From: Chloroflexota bacterium
GTDB taxonomy: Bacteria; Chloroflexota; Limnocylindria; Limnocylindrales; CSP1-4
Direction: 5' to 3'
NCBI GenBank assembly: GCA_021786915.1
Contig: JAJYMP010000258.1
Coordinates: 1 to 9,326 of the forward strand
Length of the DNA stretch: 9,326 nucleotides
The notes below the pieces were generated by a model. The model made no database searches. It worked only from the letters and a program-made list of their open reading frames with translations, and had not been told where the DNA came from. Each line of letters begins with the position of its first letter. Position 1 is the stretch's first letter. Of this stretch, positions 5,824 to 9,326 are shown in pieces. The translations under genes were made by a program, and so were the position numbers.

Positions 5824-7282
5824 CCGATCTGCAGGCGAGAGCGGCCAAGTCCTGCCGCTGTTCGTCGGCGGTCTGATCACCATCATCTTGATCGCAGCCC
5901 TCGTGTTTGACGTCGGGCAGTCCCTGCTCGACCGGCGGACGGAGCAGGACACTGCTGACGCCGCAGCCCTCGCAGGCGCCCGCTACCTCACGGAGCCCGC
6001 GTGTCAGGGGGCGCCGAGCCTGGCCAACTGCGTCGACGCCGTGGCCGCCGCTCGGCACCTAGCGACGACGAGCGGATACACCGACGGGGTGGCCAACGCG
6101 ACCGTCACGGTGAAGGTCCCGCCCGGGCCGGAATCGACGTTCAGCGGCCTGCCGGGCTATATCGAGGTCAGCATCGGCTCCACGCGTCCCTCGCTCTTCG
6201 CCGGCGTCATCGGCGCGATCACGCAGCGGACCGCCGCCATGGGCGTCGCCGCGAACGCCGCGGCCTTCGCGCTTCCGTACTCGCTGCTAGCGCTCGACCC
6301 GACCGGTTGCGGGACCAACTTCATCAACGGCAATGGCGCAGCGGTCTCCACGAACGGGACGGTCCACGTGGATTCGAACTGCCCCAGCGGCGCCGTCGCA
6401 CTGTCGGGCACGGGCGTGCTCACTGCGCCAGAGTGCGACGTCGTCGGAACCATCTCCACCTCTGGCGGCGCCCACGACAACTGCACATCGGCACCGACGG
6501 GCATCCAAGTCTCCGGCGACCCGCTGCGCGAACTGCCGCCACCTGCCCAGCCCGGCACGCCGGCTTCGGTGCAGGTGGTCTCGGCTTCGGGGTCGATCCC
6601 ATCCGGTTGCCCCGGCAACAGTCCGGTCACCGATGCGGCGCCCGGTGGCGGCTGCGTGTTCAATGTGGCCGGCACGGTCTGGCGGATCTTCCCGGGCAAC
6701 TACCCGGGCGGGATCACGGTCCTGAAGGGCACCGTCTACATGGACCCCGGGATCTACTGGATCGGTGGCGGCGGCATCCAGATCAACGGCGGACCCGGGA
6801 CGACCCCGAACACGGCAGTGCTGGTCAGCAAAGCTCCGACGGACAACACCGGCTACGCTCCGTCCGGTGGCGTCCTCATCTACAACACGCAGGATCCGGA
6901 TCCCACGATCGCTGCTGCATGCGCGGCGAATCCGACTGCCAACGGCGGCTGTTTCGGGTCGATCTGGCTCAACGGCGGTACATCGACGCTCGGACTCGTG
7001 CCCTACCAGTCCGCGCCGTACCAGAACATGGTGATCTTCTTCGATCGATCGGCACCGCTCTCGGCTGTCATCAACCTCAACGGCGGGAGCTCGAACCTGT
7101 CAGTCAGCGGGACCATCTACGCGCCCCACACGATCGTGCAGATGCGGGGCGGCGCCAGCGACACGATCTCCGCCCAGCTCATCGTCTGGAACTTCCAGTT
7201 GAATGGCAACGGGTCGTCGCTCACCGTGAACTACAACGCAGCCGGCCTCTTCCACCTTTCTGGTACCGGCCTCGTCCAGTAG
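5807..7282 (+). CDS. TadG-like protein with a large Gly/Asn-rich, probably beta-helical exported domain
   Basis: A 491-residue protein with a Tad/TadG-type N-terminus. A short polar leader is followed by GQVLPLFVGGLITIILIAALVFDVG (membrane helix about 18-36) and DRRTEQDTADAAALAGAR at 42-59, the hallmark post-helix motif of this family. Position +5 after Gly13 is not glutamate, so it should stay anchored rather than be cut by prepilin peptidase. From about 160 a Gly/Asn/Ser/Thr-rich domain of short beta-like strands runs to the end, with recurring NG/GG turns such as INGNG, QINGG, LNGGT, LNGGSS and LNGNGS. The C-terminal part (VSGTIYAPHTIVQMRGG) resembles right-handed beta-helix tails of other pilus-assembly-like proteins. 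All ten cysteines lie beyond the helix. TTG 5807 is chosen for its SD and its 17-nt overlap with the previous gene. Likely a surface or periplasm-facing structural/adhesive protein; the exact role is unknown. Confidence 0.85.
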   Translation: MSSTTSRSAGESGQVLPLFVGGLITIILIAALVFDVGQSLLDRRTEQDTADAAALAGARYLTEPACQGAPSLANCVDAVAAARHLATTSGYTDGVANATVTVKVPPGPESTFSGLPGYIEVSIGSTRPSLFAGVIGAITQRTAAMGVAANAAAFALPYSLLALDPTGCGTNFINGNGAAVSTNGTVHVDSNCPSGAVALSGTGVLTAPECDVVGTISTSGGAHDNCTSAPTGIQVSGDPLRELPPPAQPGTPASVQVVSASGSIPSGCPGNSPVTDAAPGGGCVFNVAGTVWRIFPGNYPGGITVLKGTVYMDPGIYWIGGGGIQINGGPGTTPNTAVLVSKAPTDNTGYAPSGGVLIYNTQDPDPTIAAACAANPTANGGCFGSIWLNGGTSTLGLVPYQSAPYQNMVIFFDRSAPLSAVINLNGGSSNLSVSGTIYAPHTIVQMRGGASDTISAQLIVWNFQLNGNGSSLTVNYNAAGLFHLSGTGLVQ

Positions 7283-7293
7283 CAGTCGATCTG

Positions 7294-7307
7294 GCCGTCC
7301 GGACGGC
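7294..7307. repeat. 14-bp perfect palindrome after the TadG-like gene
   Basis: GCCGTCCGGACGGC at 7294-7307 reads identically on both strands, 11 nt after the TadG-like stop. A second, competing pairing is CTGGCC (7291-7296) with GGCCAG (7314-7319). It could be a regulator-binding site, a weak attenuator or a 3'-end hairpin (5-bp stem, CCGG loop). No T-run follows. Confidence 0.4.
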
Positions 7308-7368
7308 GCACAGGGCCAGTACGAACGAGTGATTCTCCAGTCCAGGCCCGCAGGCCCATCCTGAACCA

Positions 7369-7605
7369 GTGATCAAGCGCATCCTTGCCGCCTGCTGCTG
7401 GTTCGTGGCCGTCACGTGGGCGTACAACTACCTCGGCTTCTACCTCGGCCTGCCGCAGCTGGCTGGGCTGGTGATCGCCGCCGCCGTGGGCGCATTCGTC
7501 GGCATAGATCCAGCCGGCGTGCTCTGGCCCGACGAGGCCTGCACTGTCCGTGACGAGGCGCCGGTGCAGGCCGCCGAATCGACGACTGTCGCCAGCGCGA
7601 CGTAG
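7369..7605 (+). CDS. Small two-helix membrane protein, function unknown
   Basis: I do not recognise a family. A 78-residue frame starting at GTG 7369, 86 nt after the TadG-like stop on the same strand. A basic MIKR start precedes two hydrophobic segments, about residues 5-27 (with a CC pair at 9-10 and aromatic WAYNYLGFY) and 31-46 (AGLVIAAAVGAFVG), then a polar, acidic tail from about 48 ending in Ala/Thr/Ser-rich sequence. This is a plausible inner-membrane hairpin protein with a soluble tail. No SD is visible before the GTG, so the start is uncertain and leaderless or reduced-SD initiation would be needed. It could be a last gene of the tad-like cluster or an independent gene after the palindrome. 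The clear membrane pattern makes a chance frame unlikely. Confidence 0.55.
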   Translation: MIKRILAACCWFVAVTWAYNYLGFYLGLPQLAGLVIAAAVGAFVGIDPAGVLWPDEACTVRDEAPVQAAESTTVASAT

Positions 7606-7632
7606 TCGCCCTGGGCAACACCCCCAGCGCTT

Positions 7633-7672
7633 GCCGGTCGAGTGCCGGCGCCCGTTCCAGCTTGAGGGCTGG
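7633..7672. terminator. Two weak hairpins between convergent genes
   Basis: GCCGG (7633-7637) pairs with CCGGC (7645-7649), and CCAGC (7657-7661) with GCTGG (7668-7672); both are 5-bp stems with 6-7 nt loops. They sit between the stops at 7605 (+) and 7714 (-). Only TT follows the second stem on the + strand, so at best they are weak terminators. Confidence 0.3.
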
Positions 7673-7713
7673 TTAGGGCCGTCTCGTCGACGCTGATCGT
7701 TCTGCCCCGTTGG

Positions 7714-8013
7714 CTACGCGTCCTCGAGGTGGATGCTCTCGTGGCGGCGGCGCGGCTCGTCGGCCTTGCGGTCCACGCGCTCGATCCAGGTGTCCACCAG
7801 CGAGCGGACCGCCAGCAGCTGCTCCTTGCGGGCAGCGCGGAGGTGGCCGCGGGCCTCGGCGGGCAGCACGGCTGCGAACACCGCATCCATCAGGCCGATC
7901 GGGCCGCCAGCCCGCGCCTCGGCCTCGGCGGCCCTCGCCTCGACTTCAGCCAGCCGACGCTCGAGCACTGCGAGGCGCTCGGTCAGCTCCATCTCGCGAT
8001 CGGTCTCGGCCAT
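7714..8013 (-). CDS. 99-residue coiled-coil protein encoded with the ArsA-like ATPase
   Basis: I do not recognise a named family. Residues about 5-36 form a strong heptad-like coiled coil (ELTERLAVLERRLAEVEARA and onward). A short Gly-rich break follows, then GPIGLMDAVFAAVLPAEARGH, and then a second amphipathic helix with RSLVDTWIERVDRK; the tail is charged. There is no signal peptide or membrane segment, so it should be cytoplasmic. ATG 8013 is chosen because the SD AAGGGAG (8024-8030) lies at good distance and the coil starts immediately. The frame continues upstream to 8151 inside the ATPase gene, but that extension is an Arg/His-rich shadow. Only 2 nt separate it from the ATPase stop (TGACGATG), so the two are co-transcribed and probably coupled. 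It may be an oligomerising partner of the ATPase; this is inference from context. Confidence 0.78.
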   Translation of the reverse strand: MAETDREMELTERLAVLERRLAEVEARAAEAEARAGGPIGLMDAVFAAVLPAEARGHLRAARKEQLLAVRSLVDTWIERVDRKADEPRRRHESIHLEDA

Positions 8014-8015
8014 CG

Positions 8016-9215
8016 TCAGCCTGCTCCCTTCTGTGCCGCGGCCGCGGTGCCGGCCGCTGCGAACTCGATTCGCATGGTGTGATCGTGGAAGCCGCCGCCC
8101 ACCGTCTCGGCGTCGACGAGGACGCGCGGCAGGATGAGGTTCCGCCGCCACGATCCGACGGCGATCACCAGCTCGTCGGCGAAGCGCGTCAGGTGGACCT
8201 CTTCGCGCGAGGTGAACGGGAGCTCAAGCTCCAGGATGAACCGGTCCCCCTCGCGGCGAACGGTGTACGGGCGACCGCGGTAGAAGAAGCCGGCCGGGTC
8301 CGCGTCCCCGAACACGGCGCCGCCCAGCGTGCGCAGCATCCGCTCGCCCACGACCTCCTCGTCGAAGAACGGCGCGTCGCGGACCGGGACGGGCGCGAAC
8401 GACTCCTCGACCAGCGGGCGGTACCGCTTCTGGGCCTCCCGCCAGGCGCCGAAGTAGGCGCCCGCGTTGTCGGGCAGGACGCGGTTGCAGATCACGAGGT
8501 CGGTGGGGTAGCCGTAGAGGTGGAAGTACGTGAAGGAACGCTGCGCCTCCTTGATGACCATGCGCTCGAGGTTGAGCACGATCCGCACCGACGTCAGCTC
8601 GGGGTTCGCGAGCAGGTCGTGCATGTGCTCGAGCTTGCCGAACAGGGCCTCGCCCGCGTTGTACACCTCGGCGCTCGGGGTGGGCATGCCGGTGACCCGG
8701 CCAAGGATCGGCCCGGTGACCGCGGCGATCTTGCGCTGGATCGGGTAGACCCTGTCGAGCCACCAGCGGCCGGCCTCGGGCAGGCTCAGCAGGCGGAGCG
8801 TCTCGCCCGTGGGGGCGGCGTCGACGATGATCAGGTCGTACTTGCCCGAGTCGTGGTGCTCCGCGATCCACAGCAGGCTGGCGAGCTCGTCCATGCCCGG
8901 CAGGACGCTCATCTCCTCGGCCAGCACGTCGTCGAGGCCGCGCCAGCGCAGCAGGCTCGACACGTACTCCTGGATCGTTCCCCAGTACTTGTCGATGTTG
9001 TGGAAGACCTCGGACTCCTGACCCCACAGGTTGGGCGCGACCAGGGTCGGCTCGGGACCCAGCTGGCGGTCGAACGAGTCGCCCAGGCTGTGCGCCGCGT
9101 CCGTGGACAGGACGATCGTGCGGTAGCCGCGCTCGGCGGCGAGGAGCGCCGTGGCGGCCGCGACACTGGTCTTGCCGACGCCGCCCTTGCCCGTGTACAC
9201 GACGATCCTGACCAT
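8016..9215 (-). CDS. ArsA/Get3-family ATPase with C-terminal HSP20-like domain
   Basis: A 399-residue P-loop ATPase of the ArsA/Get3 (SIMIBI) group, cytoplasmic. Seen: deviant Walker A GKGGVGKT at 9-16 with the signature Lys10; switch I STDAAHSLGDSF at 37-48 with catalytic-type Asp39; switch II VDAAPTGETLRLLSLP at 131-146; and VICNRVLPDN, matching the nucleotide-base loop of the family. The last part, about 316-385 (PYTVRREGDRFILELELPF ... NLILPRVLV), looks like the HSP20-like beta-sandwich found at the C-terminus of many bacterial ArsA homologues. The whole protein has one visible cysteine (in VICNRV). It therefore lacks the arsenite-binding cysteine triad of plasmid ArsA and the CxxC zinc site of Get3, so arsenite pumping is unlikely. 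ATG 9215 directly precedes the first strand, with a weak GGAG 12 nt upstream. First gene of a two-gene operon; no arsB, arsR or arsC is present. The client is unknown. Confidence 0.92.
   Translation of the reverse strand: MVRIVVYTGKGGVGKTSVAAATALLAAERGYRTIVLSTDAAHSLGDSFDRQLGPEPTLVAPNLWGQESEVFHNIDKYWGTIQEYVSSLLRWRGLDDVLAEEMSVLPGMDELASLLWIAEHHDSGKYDLIIVDAAPTGETLRLLSLPEAGRWWLDRVYPIQRKIAAVTGPILGRVTGMPTPSAEVYNAGEALFGKLEHMHDLLANPELTSVRIVLNLERMVIKEAQRSFTYFHLYGYPTDLVICNRVLPDNAGAYFGAWREAQKRYRPLVEESFAPVPVRDAPFFDEEVVGERMLRTLGGAVFGDADPAGFFYRGRPYTVRREGDRFILELELPFTSREEVHLTRFADELVIAVGSWRRNLILPRVLVDAETVGGGFHDHTMRIEFAAAGTAAAAQKGAG
8024..8030 (-). promoter_or_regulatory. Shine-Dalgarno AAGGGAG for the coiled-coil gene
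   Basis: On the - strand AAGGGAG lies inside the end of the ATPase gene, 10 nt before ATG 8013. It selects this start over the longer open frame. Confidence 0.6.
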
Positions 9216-9326
9216 GGCGCCACGGTACTCCGTCTGCTCTGTGGCGGTCCACGGAGCATCCCTGCCGGGGGGTCAGCGCGGGCAGCGATCGGGGGAAGAA
9301 ATCACAAGGTTCACCGGATTGGCCCG

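Noticed and set aside
6360..6395. tRNA T-loop-like TTCGAAT on the - strand
   Set aside because: The flanking bases do not form a T-stem, no cloverleaf can be built, and the stretch lies inside the TadG-like coding sequence.
8224..9252. Alternative - strand frame overlapping the ArsA-like gene
   Set aside because: Arg/Pro/Gly-rich shadow in another frame. The ArsA P-loop, switches and HSP20-like tail are all in the 8016-9215 frame.
9216..9326. Promoter for the ArsA-like operon, with TTGTGA as a -35 candidate on the - strand
   Set aside because: No acceptable -10 box lies 16-18 nt downstream of it, so I do not call a promoter.

Overview
The window is a very GC-rich bacterial chromosome segment. 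Starts are a mix of GTG, TTG and ATG, and genes within a cluster overlap or nearly touch. The gene mix is a YhaN/SbcC-like ATPase, a family 1 glycosidase, TadE/TadG-like envelope proteins, and an ArsA-type ATPase with an HSP20-like tail. This fits a high-GC Actinomycetota or Chloroflexota lineage, but that assignment is inference; the window contains no rRNA or other phylogenetic marker.

Layout. (1) 1-2909, + strand: the 3' end of an unidentified gene overlaps the start of an 881-residue coiled-coil ABC-type ATPase. The pairing resembles SbcD/SbcC or YhaO/YhaN nuclease-ATPase pairs. (2) 2910-3004: convergent gap holding a 6-bp-stem hairpin. (3) 3005-4282, - strand: a complete GH1 glycosidase with both catalytic glutamates. 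(4) 4283-4750: a 468-bp divergent intergenic region with no credible gene but several inverted repeats; the last hairpin overlaps the Shine-Dalgarno (SD) sequence of the next gene. (5) 4763-7282, + strand: three translationally coupled genes, TadE-like, TadE-like and TadG-like. Each has one N-terminal membrane anchor and an exported, cysteine-containing body. The TadG-like protein ends in a large Gly/Asn-rich, probably beta-helical domain. (6) 7283-7368: short gap with a 14-bp perfect palindrome. (7) 7369-7605, + strand: a small two-helix membrane protein of unknown function. (8) 7606-7713: convergent gap with two weak hairpins. (9) 7714-9215, - strand: a two-gene operon, transcribed from the right, of an ArsA/Get3-family ATPase followed 2 nt later by a 99-residue coiled-coil protein. 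(10) 9216-9326: upstream region of that operon; I see no convincing promoter or gene in it.

Functional reading: four independent modules (DNA-end processing, sugar hydrolysis, Tad-type surface proteins, ArsA ATPase). No transposase, integrase, tRNA, CRISPR array or phage gene is visible. The least explained parts are the structured region before the tad genes, the non-zinc-hook apex of the coiled-coil ATPase, and the cysteine-poor ArsA with its coiled-coil partner.
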